From Nitrososphaera sp. (GTDB lineage Archaea; Thermoproteota; Nitrososphaeria; Nitrososphaerales; Nitrososphaeraceae), in NCBI GenBank assembly GCA_029263715.1, contig JAJUFP010000002.1, positions 62,001 through 126,000 of the forward strand: 64,000 bases of DNA, given 5' to 3'. The notes beneath the pieces were generated by a model that saw only the letters and a program-made list of their open reading frames with translations, had not been told where the DNA came from and did not search any database. A program made the position numbers and the translations under genes. Each line of letters begins with the position of its first letter. The first letter of the stretch is position 1. Below are positions 33,350 through 41,623 of this stretch, piece by piece.

Positions 33350-33487
33350 ATAATCTGTGCCCAAATGATAAATCAGAAATTATTCACGGTAAAACCGCTC
33401 CAGGTCTGCTGCAGCTCTATCAATGCTGTACACAGAAAAACCATGTTGATATCCTGAATTGTGAGAATAAGCACCTGTTTATTTAGG

Positions 33488-33736
33488 ATGGCAGCGTACT
33501 AATCATACGGGGCGAGTCGTACGGGAGCAGTCTTTAGACCAAAAGACCTGACAAAAGGCCGCAGAGAGGTTATAGAAAATGCACTGAAAGACATCCATCC
33601 AGACGTTAAAGATGGGGTGATGGACCTGCTCAGCTCCTGGGAAGGGACAGCGTCAGAAGAGAAGCTCAAAAAGATGCTTGGCCATGAAAAGACGAGGTCG
33701 CTGCTTGGCAGCATAAAAGAACAAGAGGATCTGTAG
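33488..33736 (+). pseudogene. Small ORF interrupted by an early stop or lacking a standard start
   Basis: The frame 33503-33736 encodes about 77 residues of soluble helical protein (RPKDLTKGRREVIENALKDI..HPDVKDGVMDLLSSWEG..KLKKMLGHEKTRSLLGSI), with good codon bias, but has no ATG, GTG or TTG near its start. The in-frame ATG at 33488 reads four codons and then TAA (33500-33502). Either the start is non-standard or a nonsense mutation has hit codon 5. Family not recognised. Confidence 0.4.
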
Positions 33737-33791
33737 GGATACAAAACAAGATCGTTTTCACTTTTAAATACAAAGAACCGTAACATAATTC

Positions 33792-35429
33792 ATGAAAACC
33801 GCGGGCACGATAGGCGACTACCTGATCGACCGGCTGTACTCCCTTGGGATCCGTCATGTTTTTGGAGTGCCCGGCGATTACGTGCTGGGTTTTTACGACA
33901 TGCTGAGCAAAAGCCGGCTTGAACTTATCAACACCTGCGACGAGCAGGGCGCCGGGTTTGCAGCCGATGCCTACGCCCGGCTAAAAGGGATCGGGGCAGT
34001 CTGCGTGACTTATGGCGTAGGCGGCCTAAAGGTGGTCAACACCACCGCGCAGGCGTACGCAGAAAAATCCCCAGTCGTCGTCATAAGCGGCGCTCCGGGA
34101 GTAAGGGAGCGGGAGAAAAATCCGCTGCTCCACCACCGGGTGCGGGACTTTGACACGCAAAAGAACATCTTTGAAGAAATAACGGTTGCATCGGCGGCCC
34201 TTGATGACGCCCAGACGGCGGTGCAGGAAACTGAAAGGGTGCTGGCCGCCCTGTTCCGCTTCAAACGTCCAGTCTATATCGAACTTCCAAGGGACATGAT
34301 CTCATCTGAAATAAGCCAGCATCGCCACAAAGCAGCCTATAGGGAGAAGCGAAGCGACCAGGTAGTTCTCAATGAGCTGGTCGGCGAGGCAGTGGGCATG
34401 ATAAACGGTGCAGAAAAGCCAGTGATCATAGCCGGCGAAGAGATCCACCGATTCGGGCTGCAAAACCAGCTGCTGGACTTTGTAAACAAGACCAACATCC
34501 CGGTGGCATCCACCGTCCTAAGCAAGTCCGTCATAAACGAGCTGCACTCCTCTTACATGGGCGTGTACCAAGGGGCTGCCGGCCACGAGTTTGTGCAAAA
34601 TTATGTCGAGTCAAGCGACTGCATCATAATACTTGGCGCGCTCTTGACGGACCTGAGCCTTGGCATGTTCTCAGCAAAGATAGACCAAGCAAAGACCATC
34701 TACGTGACAAGCGAAAGGATCTCCGTTGGCTACCATCTGTACGAAAAAGTGCTTTTGCAGGACTTTATCGTAGCCCTGACCCGCTCAAAGATAAAGCCCC
34801 GTTCGTATCTAACGGGCAAGCCGTATCCCAGATACTCGTACAGCCCCGGCTTTGCAAGGGGGCACAGGATAACCATCAAACACCTGTTTGAAAGGCTCAA
34901 CTCATTTCTGACCGACGAGATGATCGTTATAGCAGACGTGGGCGACGCATTGTTTGGAAGCATCGACCTGATAATACGAGGCAAGACCCAGTTCCTCTCA
35001 ACGGCGTACTATGCCTCCCTTGGGTTTGCAGTGCCAGCCAGCATAGGGGCCAAACTTGCCATGCCGCACCTGCGGCCGGTTGTCCTTGTGGGTGACGGCG
35101 CCTTTCAGATGACGGGGATGGAGCTGTCCACCATCGTCAGGTACCGGCTTGATCCGATAATCCTGGTGCTCAACAATGGTGGCTACATGACTGAGCGAAT
35201 CATGCTAGACGGCTCGTTTAACGACCTGCAGCCGTGGCAGCACAGCCAGCTTACTCAGATATTTGGCGGCGGTCGGGGCTACGACGTTCGTACCGAGGAC
35301 CAGCTGGAAAGCGCGCTTGCATCAGCCAAGAAGTCCAAAGAAGCGTGCATCATAGACGTGCACCTGGATCCAAAGGACATGTCAGAAACGCTCAAGCGGC
35401 TTACAAAGGGATTTGCAGAGCGGGTTTGA
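33792..35429 (+). CDS. Thiamine-diphosphate-dependent 2-oxoacid decarboxylase (pyruvate/indolepyruvate decarboxylase-like)
   Basis: 545 residues, the family's usual length. TCDEQGAGFAADAYAR carries the catalytic Glu, NPLLHHRVRDFD the HH pair diagnostic of decarboxylases, and VVLVGDGAFQMTGMELSTIV..LNNGGY the GDG(X)nN ThDP/Mg motif. It decarboxylates a 2-oxo acid to the aldehyde; substrate is uncertain (pyruvate, indolepyruvate or a branched acid). CTTTTAAATACA centred 26 bp upstream of ATG 33792 gives a leaderless mRNA. Its stop is overlapped by the HExxH protein's start (TTGA). Confidence 0.88.
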   Translation: MKTAGTIGDYLIDRLYSLGIRHVFGVPGDYVLGFYDMLSKSRLELINTCDEQGAGFAADAYARLKGIGAVCVTYGVGGLKVVNTTAQAYAEKSPVVVISGAPGVREREKNPLLHHRVRDFDTQKNIFEEITVASAALDDAQTAVQETERVLAALFRFKRPVYIELPRDMISSEISQHRHKAAYREKRSDQVVLNELVGEAVGMINGAEKPVIIAGEEIHRFGLQNQLLDFVNKTNIPVASTVLSKSVINELHSSYMGVYQGAAGHEFVQNYVESSDCIIILGALLTDLSLGMFSAKIDQAKTIYVTSERISVGYHLYEKVLLQDFIVALTRSKIKPRSYLTGKPYPRYSYSPGFARGHRITIKHLFERLNSFLTDEMIVIADVGDALFGSIDLIIRGKTQFLSTAYYASLGFAVPASIGAKLAMPHLRPVVLVGDGAFQMTGMELSTIVRYRLDPIILVLNNGGYMTERIMLDGSFNDLQPWQHSQLTQIFGGGRGYDVRTEDQLESALASAKKSKEACIIDVHLDPKDMSETLKRLTKGFAERV

Positions 35430-36052
35430 TCTCACCGGAGCTTTTGGCAGGAGAAGACCTGAAAAGGTTTGGCAAAGTCGAAAAGATTCTTGAAGAATCG
35501 TACGGGCAGGTCCTAAGCTCGCTGCAAGACAGATCCGCCCTCCCCTACATTCCAAACCTTTATCCCGTTGCATTTATGATGTTTAAAATATACAAGGTCA
35601 AAGCCGGACTGACAAGGCTTCTTTTCTACAGCCTGACGTACCCTGACATTAAAGACTTTGACAGGTTTGGGATTTACATAACACTGAGCGTGATAGAAAA
35701 GTTCCCCCAATTCCTTTCGGGTCTTTTGGGCCATGAAATTGCCCACATGATTTCTACAAGGGGGCAAGTCGAGCTCTCCAAAAGCCGGATATATCGGCTT
35801 CTCAAAGACAGGATGGGCTACCTCCAGGAGCAGGAAAAAAGTGGGCAGAACGCCTACTCTTACTTTAATGAGGACATGCAGTCCAAGATAAGGCAGTGGA
35901 ACGAGTCAAGCTCCAAAGAAGAGGTTGAGGCCGCGGTTGTAAAGGGTGCAAGGCTGGTCAGCCAGCAGGACTTTGACAGGCTGGTCTTTGGAGAGAGGCT
36001 GGCCGATTACCACGACTTTATCAGATCCAAGCTCAGAAAAGCCGACTTTTAG
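35426..36052 (+). CDS. HExxH metalloprotease-like protein
   Basis: 208 residues from TTG 35426. LLGHEIAHMISTRGQ is an HExxH zinc-protease motif around residue 107; a following Glu (VELSKSRIYR) could be the third ligand. The rest is helical with a hydrophobic stretch (residues about 45-62). It overlaps the decarboxylase stop as TTGA, so expression is coupled. Substrate unknown. Confidence 0.6.
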   Translation: MISPELLAGEDLKRFGKVEKILEESYGQVLSSLQDRSALPYIPNLYPVAFMMFKIYKVKAGLTRLLFYSLTYPDIKDFDRFGIYITLSVIEKFPQFLSGLLGHEIAHMISTRGQVELSKSRIYRLLKDRMGYLQEQEKSGQNAYSYFNEDMQSKIRQWNESSSKEEVEAAVVKGARLVSQQDFDRLVFGERLADYHDFIRSKLRKADF

Positions 36053-36063
36053 CCAAAAAAGGC

Positions 36064-37290
36064 CTAGAACACGTAGGGGAGCAGTATGGCCATGGCCACT
36101 ATCATCACCGTGATGAGCGTAAGCCATGTGGTGGCGTTCTTGGCCATGATCTGGGAGCGCACCCTCTTCTCGATGATCGAGCCGTACAGCTGTCCACCGT
36201 CCAGCGGGCCTATGGGAAGCGCGTTGAATATGCCGACGTTGAAGTTGATGAACCAGAGCCAGAATAGCAGGTTGGCTATGATGGACCAGGCCGGGCCCAG
36301 CGCGGACTCGTACCGGGGCGCCATCAGGTCGGAGTACGGCACTGCTCCCTGCTGCATGGTTGGTGGAAGCAAAAGCGCCAGCGGGTTGTTGCCAAACGCA
36401 CCCTTGTAGCGGTCAAGCACCACTGCTGGATCGGGAGTGATGGCCGTCACACCAATACCAAGGATTCCCCTGCCTGGCTCGACCGCCGCCGGCAGTGTTG
36501 CGGACCTAGTTATGGTCTGCCCATTTTCATTGACCCATGTTATCTCGATGGTCTGCCCAAGGTGATCTCGCAAAAGCCTGCCAAGATCGTCCAGCTGTCG
36601 CACTTCTTGGCCGGCCACCACCTGGATGGTTGAGCCCTGCGTCAGGCCTATGGACTGGGCCAGAGACCCTCCGTTGACGTTGAGGACAAAGACTCCAAAC
36701 TGCGGTGCATTGGGGTCCGGCGGAAGCGGCGTAAGGGTGGAAATTATAAGGTAAAGCGCCAGCAACGACAAACCTGCCAGTATCATGTTGTTGAGCGGAC
36801 CGGCGGTGAGTATCGCGCTTTTCTGTTTTAGTGTGGTCTTGGCCAGCTCTTCGCGCTCGATGTTGACAAACGCCCCTATGGGGATTCCAAGGAAAAGCAC
36901 GATACCAGTAGAGTCCACGCGGGCGTTGTACACCCTGGCTATGATGCCGTGGCCGGCTTCATGAATTACTATCGTGATGAAAAGCGCTACCAGCCCGTAG
37001 CCTATGGGCAGGTACGGATTTAAGCCCGGTATCAGCAGGTTGGCCTGCGGACCAACACCGCGCACACCTTCTCTGGCACCGGCATCGGCAAACAGCACGG
37101 CAAGGGAGCCGACAATGAGGAGCATGGCAAAGACAGTGATGAATGGCATCAGGTACGTGTTTATCTTGGCCCATGCCTTGGCCCCTGGAAGCCTTGCTAC
37201 CCGGTCAAAGAAGTCAAGACCAAAGGGTGTGTGAATAAGTATGAGTGGCAGCTTGACTTCTGCCCGCACTTTGCCTCGCGCCTGTTCCAA
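36064..37290 (-). CDS. Site-2 protease-like M50 membrane metalloprotease with PDZ domain
   Basis: 408 residues from TTG 37290; reverse-strand GCTTTAAATACA centred 27 bp upstream. About six membrane segments, HEAGH at residues 110-114, a PDZ-like domain (QSIGLTQGSTIQVVAGQEVR) and the second motif FNALPIGPLDGGQLYG supplying the third zinc ligand Asp. It cleaves membrane-spanning substrates by regulated intramembrane proteolysis. It converges with the HExxH gene. Confidence 0.9.
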   Translation of the reverse strand: MEQARGKVRAEVKLPLILIHTPFGLDFFDRVARLPGAKAWAKINTYLMPFITVFAMLLIVGSLAVLFADAGAREGVRGVGPQANLLIPGLNPYLPIGYGLVALFITIVIHEAGHGIIARVYNARVDSTGIVLFLGIPIGAFVNIEREELAKTTLKQKSAILTAGPLNNMILAGLSLLALYLIISTLTPLPPDPNAPQFGVFVLNVNGGSLAQSIGLTQGSTIQVVAGQEVRQLDDLGRLLRDHLGQTIEITWVNENGQTITRSATLPAAVEPGRGILGIGVTAITPDPAVVLDRYKGAFGNNPLALLLPPTMQQGAVPYSDLMAPRYESALGPAWSIIANLLFWLWFINFNVGIFNALPIGPLDGGQLYGSIIEKRVRSQIMAKNATTWLTLITVMIVAMAILLPYVF

Positions 37291-37346
37291 ACGAGATATC
37301 TACACGGATTCTGTATTTAAAGCATTAAAAAGTTAGTTTTACTTAA

Positions 37347-37580
37347 TATTCGGAATCAGGCATCGCTCGATACTCTGGTGCCTCGCTAAAGCACATGCAG
37401 ACGACGATCCCAAGACTGGCAGAACTAGGGGTCCTGGTGAACACCCGGCAGTCTGAACAGTCGGGGATGTACCGGCTGAACAAGGAAAGCCGCGCCGGAT
37501 CTCTTCGAAAAACTGAGGAGCTTGCAACGGCGGCCGTAGACAAAAAGATATCCGGGCTCAAAATACCCATGACCGCGTAG
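37347..37580 (+). pseudogene. Truncated winged-helix regulator fragment
   Basis: The frame runs from just after TAA 37344-37346 to TAG 37578-37580 and reads SGIARYSGASLKHMQTTIPR LAELGVLV, the recognition helix and wing of a winged-helix domain, then a charged tail. The first helix of the domain and a proper start are missing; the first ATG (37395) falls inside the recognition helix. It looks like a 5'-truncated gene. Confidence 0.4.
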
Positions 37581-37607
37581 TCGTGACGGGGTTTTTAAGT
37601 CGAAAAG

Positions 37608-37931
37608 TTATACGCCGCTGGCCTCTACCTTTAGGATCTCAAGTGTGATCTTGTCGCCAACCTTGATGGACATGTCTTGGTACTCCTTCATGCTCATCTT
37701 GATGACCGGAGAGTCGGTTACCCCGCCGCCAAGCATGCCCGGCAGATTGGCCATGACCTTGGGCATGTTCTTCATCATGTCCTCGATGGATGAAAAGGCC
37801 ATGGTGTTTGGGCCAAACGGGTTCATCGGCCTGTCGGCCTTGTACTCCTTGGGGTCGTTAAACGTCACGTAGACGTAGGGACTGCCATCCTGAGAAGCCT
37901 CGATACGCGCAACGATGAACTCTTTTTTCAT
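37608..37931 (-). CDS. Small conserved hypothetical protein
   Basis: 107 residues from ATG 37931. A beta-rich N-terminus (KKEFIVARIEASQDGSPYVY), a Met-rich middle (SIEDMMKNMPKVMANLPGML), and an MSMKEYQDMSIKVGDKITLE strand pair that looks like a small beta-barrel. Function unknown. Reverse-strand TATA-like CAAATATG about 29 bp upstream. Confidence 0.5.
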   Translation of the reverse strand: MKKEFIVARIEASQDGSPYVYVTFNDPKEYKADRPMNPFGPNTMAFSSIEDMMKNMPKVMANLPGMLGGGVTDSPVIKMSMKEYQDMSIKVGDKITLEILKVEASGV

Positions 37932-38324
37932 TTGATGTAATGCATATTGCAATGGGCACATATTTGCATATCGACATCGGTTTTGGTTATGAAAGTGCCG
38001 ACAAGTCTTTGCATGTTTGCGTGACAGTCAAGTATCTCCTGTTTGATATTGGCGGCGAGCTTTTACGGAGTCAGCTCCAGCCTGACCGGCCAAGTAGTAC
38101 GGTTGTAGAATTCAATCTTTTCCATAGACCTGCTTGTGGTCTCCTACATCAAGCAGCAGTATCACCATTTTATCGTCCAACACGTCGTAAACCCGCAAAA
38201 AGACTCGTTCACAATAGTGGGCATGTCGTGGTACAACTGTCTAATTAAGACCAGCTGCCTGTAATTGGAGATAATTGTTCAGTTAGGCTCCTGCACCGGA
38301 ATTATTATTATCTTTTTTGAGTTT
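37932..38324. other. 393-bp stretch without an intact gene
   Basis: No intact frame. One forward frame reads two blocks broken by stops (FYGVSSSLTGQVVRL, then VVSYIKQQYHHFIVQHVV and SFTIVGMSWYNC), which has the texture of a decayed exported protein. The TATA of the next gene (ATTATTATTATC) is near 38300-38312. Confidence 0.35.
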
Positions 38325-39128
38325 ATGTTGGATATGAACAAGAAAACGGCTATAATCTTGCTGGCAACTATTCTGTCAACTGTGCTCGCAGGCCTATTTA
38401 CGAGCGGTCAGCTCGCACTGGCCGGCGAAGATTCAAAGAAGGACGAGGAGTCCACAGAAACAATACCTCTCAAAGAGGCCAAGCTGAATATCGAGCACAA
38501 TGCCAAGGACAAAGATACTGGATTCCAAGGGTTCATTGATAGCGAGGGTTGGAAGTGGATAACGGCTACTGGTCCAGATGGGAAGGTTTTGAAATTCGAG
38601 GGCAAGGGAGATCTGGGAAAACTTGGATTGACTGAGTTGTTCTTTGAGACTGTCGAGCCGGAAAATGCCGATGTGCCTATTGAAGAGCTGCTGGAAACTC
38701 TGCCAGAAGGCAACTATGTGTTTAAAGGATCTGCCATCGAGGCCGGAGAAAAGCAAGGCATGACGATTGGGACCGCCTGGCTGACTCATGACATTCCTGA
38801 AGGCCCTGTTCTTTTGTCACCTGCTGAGGATGCCGTCGTTCCGGAAGATGAAGATCTTCTGGTGAGCTGGAGTCCCGTTGACAAAACTATCGACGGCTCT
38901 GACATCAACATCATTGCCTACCAACTCATTATCGAGAAGGATGAAGCACCTCACCCGCACATGATCGGAAAACTGGGACTCAGTATGTATCTGCCGGCTT
39001 CTGTGACCCAAATAACGATTCCGGCAGAATTTCTTGAGCAGGGGACCGATTATGAATGGGAAGTGCTGGCCATCGAGGAGAGCGGCAATCAGACTCTCAA
39101 TTCCAGCCAATTCAGTACTAGCGACTGA
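38325..39128 (+). CDS. Exported fibronectin-like beta protein
   Basis: 267 residues from ATG 38325 (ATG 38334 is an alternative). Signal peptide (AIILLATILSTVLAGLFTSG). The last 95 residues (PVLLSPAEDAVVPEDEDLLVSW..IIAYQLIIEKDE..LEQGTDYEWEVLAIEESGN) match a fibronectin type III-like domain. A surface or secreted role is likely; no catalytic motif is visible. Confidence 0.65.
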   Translation: MLDMNKKTAIILLATILSTVLAGLFTSGQLALAGEDSKKDEESTETIPLKEAKLNIEHNAKDKDTGFQGFIDSEGWKWITATGPDGKVLKFEGKGDLGKLGLTELFFETVEPENADVPIEELLETLPEGNYVFKGSAIEAGEKQGMTIGTAWLTHDIPEGPVLLSPAEDAVVPEDEDLLVSWSPVDKTIDGSDINIIAYQLIIEKDEAPHPHMIGKLGLSMYLPASVTQITIPAEFLEQGTDYEWEVLAIEESGNQTLNSSQFSTSD

Positions 39129-39319
39129 TCATATGCATAGTGGCCCGGATTGCAGGACCCCTTCTTTTTTTATCATAACCCAGAAAGCATCGGTTCGATG
39201 AATTCCGTTGCTGTTACAATGCGCAATGCTTGAATAAAATCTCCGTCTATAGCAGGTACTATCCTTCGCAATTCGCAGTCAAAAACTCTACATTAGAGGT
39301 CCGCGCTATCTAGCATGAA

Positions 39320-40255
39320 GTGCTTGCCATAGACGCAGACAGCCTGACCAAGGTCTACAAGGGATCCAGCAGGGCTGCCTTAAACAATGTCTCCATAAAG
39401 GTGGATTCTGCCAAGATCTTTACGTTGCTGGGCAGAAACGGGGCAGGCAAGACCACCTTTGTCAGGATGGCGGCAACGCAGCTTCTGCCCACGTCTGGAA
39501 GCATCAGCGTGCTTGGATACGATGCCGTCCGGCAGGCAAAGCAAGTCCGGCAGCTGATCTCAGTGGTGCCGCAGGAAGGCCGGCCACTTCGGGCGCTGAC
39601 GCCGTGGGACCATGTCTACAACTGGCTTCAGATCCGAGGTGAGGACAAAAAGCAGGCCCGGGAGAAAACTGAGGCCGTCCTGCAAAAGCTGGAGCTCTCC
39701 GAGGTCAGGGACAGGCCAGCCATGAACCTGTCTGGCGGCATGAAGCAAAAGATTCTTGTGGCCATGGCCCTGGCTGTGGACGCACAACTGTTGTTTTTAG
39801 ACGAGCCCACCATTGGCCTTGACCCTGTTTCAAGAAGGCAGGTCTGGTCCGCAGTAAAGGACTGGAAGGCCAAGGGCGGGTCCATCCTGCTGACGACGCA
39901 CTACATGGACGAAGCCGAGATGCTGTCTGACTACATCGCCATAATAGACAGGGGCTCCGTCGTGGCGGAAGGAACTGTCCGGGATTTGCGCAAGGTCATC
40001 CCGCAGAACACCCGCATAGACGTGGCCAGAGATGGCCTTGACATTGAGACGCTTCAGTCTTTTGGCTCTGTAGTCGATACTGGCGCCGGCACGCTTCGGG
40101 TCTTTACGTTTGAGTCATCAATCCGCGAGCTGTCAGAGCTGGCGATACGCCGGAACCTTCCCTTCACCGTCTCGCCGGTCACACTGGACGACGTATTCGT
40201 ATACCTTGTGGGCAACATCGAGTCTAATGGAGGATGGTCGCAACGAAGTCAATAA
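39320..40255 (+). CDS. ABC transporter ATP-binding protein
   Basis: 311 residues: Walker A GRNGAGKTT, Q-loop VVPQEGR, signature NLSGGMKQK, Walker B LLFLDEPT, H-loop TTHYMDEAE. The C-terminal extension is typical of ABC-2 type exporters. The next gene, overlapping by 22 bp, is the permease. Substrate unknown. Confidence 0.92.
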   Translation: MLAIDADSLTKVYKGSSRAALNNVSIKVDSAKIFTLLGRNGAGKTTFVRMAATQLLPTSGSISVLGYDAVRQAKQVRQLISVVPQEGRPLRALTPWDHVYNWLQIRGEDKKQAREKTEAVLQKLELSEVRDRPAMNLSGGMKQKILVAMALAVDAQLLFLDEPTIGLDPVSRRQVWSAVKDWKAKGGSILLTTHYMDEAEMLSDYIAIIDRGSVVAEGTVRDLRKVIPQNTRIDVARDGLDIETLQSFGSVVDTGAGTLRVFTFESSIRELSELAIRRNLPFTVSPVTLDDVFVYLVGNIESNGGWSQRSQ

Positions 40256-40989
40256 CACTCCCGGCAAGGCAGGCCTTTCTCATAGCTTACTCCACCGGTA
40301 TACTTTGGCTTAGGCGCAACCCGTCTTCCCTTGTCTTTACGGCAATAAGCCCCTTCTCGCTTCTGTTCGTGCTCTTTGTGATAAGCAACGGCCAGTACGT
40401 GCAGTTTGCCGTGGCCGGAAGCCTGGTCATGGCTCTTGTCGGATACGGCCTTGCCCTGGGCCAGGATATCTCATTTTACAAGACAGAATACAAGATCCAG
40501 GACGTCTTTGTTGCCTCGCCGGTCTCGCCTCTAACCTACATGATGGGCCTTGCACTGTCAGAGCTGATGTTTGGCTTGCCGGCACTCACTGCCCTTGCCG
40601 CCCTCGTAGTGTATTTCGGCGCGTCGCTGTTTAACATCCCGCTTCTTGTGGCAACCATACTCTTGCTCTGGAGCTCGATGTCAGCGATGGGGTTCTTTCT
40701 GTCCTCGCACATGCTTCACATGCGCAACGCCACGCAGGTCATCTCCTTTGTCAACGTGATACTGGCAGTATTGCCACCAGTGTTCTACCCCATTGCCAAC
40801 CTGCCGGAGCAGCTGCAGTATCTTTCATACGCAGTTCCCACCACCCATGCGTCGCTTATGCTGCAGCATTCCATGGGGCTGCCGGTTCCTGCCGGCTGGT
40901 CTCTGGAGTTTGGCTACGCAGTCCAGATAGCATACCTGGTCGGATTTGTGACTCTGGCTAAGACCCGGGCAATTTGGCGCGAAACGTAA
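40234..40989 (+). CDS. ABC-2 type transporter permease
   Basis: 251 residues with six membrane segments and the ABC-2 hallmark EYKIQDVFVASPVSPLTYM loop and a FYPIANLPEQLQ segment near the last helices. It forms a homodimeric exporter with the ATPase at 39320. ATG 40234 overlaps the ATPase gene. Confidence 0.9.
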   Translation: MVATKSITLPARQAFLIAYSTGILWLRRNPSSLVFTAISPFSLLFVLFVISNGQYVQFAVAGSLVMALVGYGLALGQDISFYKTEYKIQDVFVASPVSPLTYMMGLALSELMFGLPALTALAALVVYFGASLFNIPLLVATILLLWSSMSAMGFFLSSHMLHMRNATQVISFVNVILAVLPPVFYPIANLPEQLQYLSYAVPTTHASLMLQHSMGLPVPAGWSLEFGYAVQIAYLVGFVTLAKTRAIWRET

Positions 40990-41042
40990 GGCTGCGCGGG
41001 TTGCCATAAAACAGTTATAAAGAAACGTAACAAAGTATTCCT

Positions 41043-41243
41043 ATGGCCCTGAAACATTCTGCCAAAAAACAACAAGGTGGGCTCTGGCCAGAAGAGGTTG
41101 AAGCATGGAAAAAGATCCATAGCGGAGAGACCAAGATGACACTAATGACTGCTGAAGAATTTAGCGCTGAAATGGAGCGAATCATTAGTGAGCGAAAAGC
41201 AAAAGAAAGAAGAAAAAAACTGGCGAATACTAAAACCAGATGA
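41043..41243 (+). CDS. Antitoxin-like protein of a RelBE-type module
   Basis: 66 residues from ATG 41043, leaderless by TATA GTTATAAAG. Charged and helical (LMTAEEFSAEMERIISERKA), lacking an obvious DNA-binding domain. It overlaps the RelE-like gene by 56 bp. Its role as antitoxin is inferred from that arrangement. Confidence 0.55.
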   Translation: MALKHSAKKQQGGLWPEEVEAWKKIHSGETKMTLMTAEEFSAEMERIISERKAKERRKKLANTKTR

Positions 41244-41490
41244 TTGGGAAAAACAAACCAGACGCTTGCCTGTGCATCTACTTGAAAAACTAAAAGCTAT
41301 TGTAGATGAACTGGCGGAACTGGAAGATCCAACGATATTTGGAGTCCTTGAAAAGAATCTGCGTTATGGATCTGCTTATGTCCTTAGACTTGATAAGTCA
41401 TATCGGTTATCCTACAGGGTTGATTTCAAATCGCACACCATAATTTTAGGCAGGGTAGGGGACCACAAAGCAGTGGGGTCTAAAGAGTAA
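41188..41490 (+). CDS. RelE/ParE-type toxin
   Basis: 100 residues from GTG 41188. RILKPDDWEKQTRRLPVHLL, YGSAYVLRLDKSYRLSYRVD and TIILGRVGDHKAV are the RelE/ParE helix-beta-sheet pattern, ending with the typical GDHK turn. Such toxins cleave mRNA on the ribosome or inhibit gyrase; which applies is unclear. Overlaps the antitoxin gene. Confidence 0.7.
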   Translation: MSEKQKKEEKNWRILKPDDWEKQTRRLPVHLLEKLKAIVDELAELEDPTIFGVLEKNLRYGSAYVLRLDKSYRLSYRVDFKSHTIILGRVGDHKAVGSKE

Positions 41491-41610
41491 ATAGATTGGC
41501 ATAAGCGCCTTGGTTGTGAGTGTTTCGATAATAAGATCGGTTTGAAGGCCGGAAGATTCAAGACCTACAAAAGCAGCAAGGAATTCTTTGCAGATCTAGA
41601 AACAATTTGA
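41491..41610 (+). pseudogene. Remnant of a second RelB-type antitoxin
   Basis: Immediately after the toxin stop, the same frame reads GLKAGRFKTYKSSKEFFADL ETI and stops at 41608-41610. That resembles the C-terminal toxin-binding tail of RelB/DinJ-type antitoxins. There is no intact N-terminus, so this is a fragment unless TTG 41542 starts a 22-residue peptide. Confidence 0.4.
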
Positions 41611-41623
41611 AGCGTCATGACTT

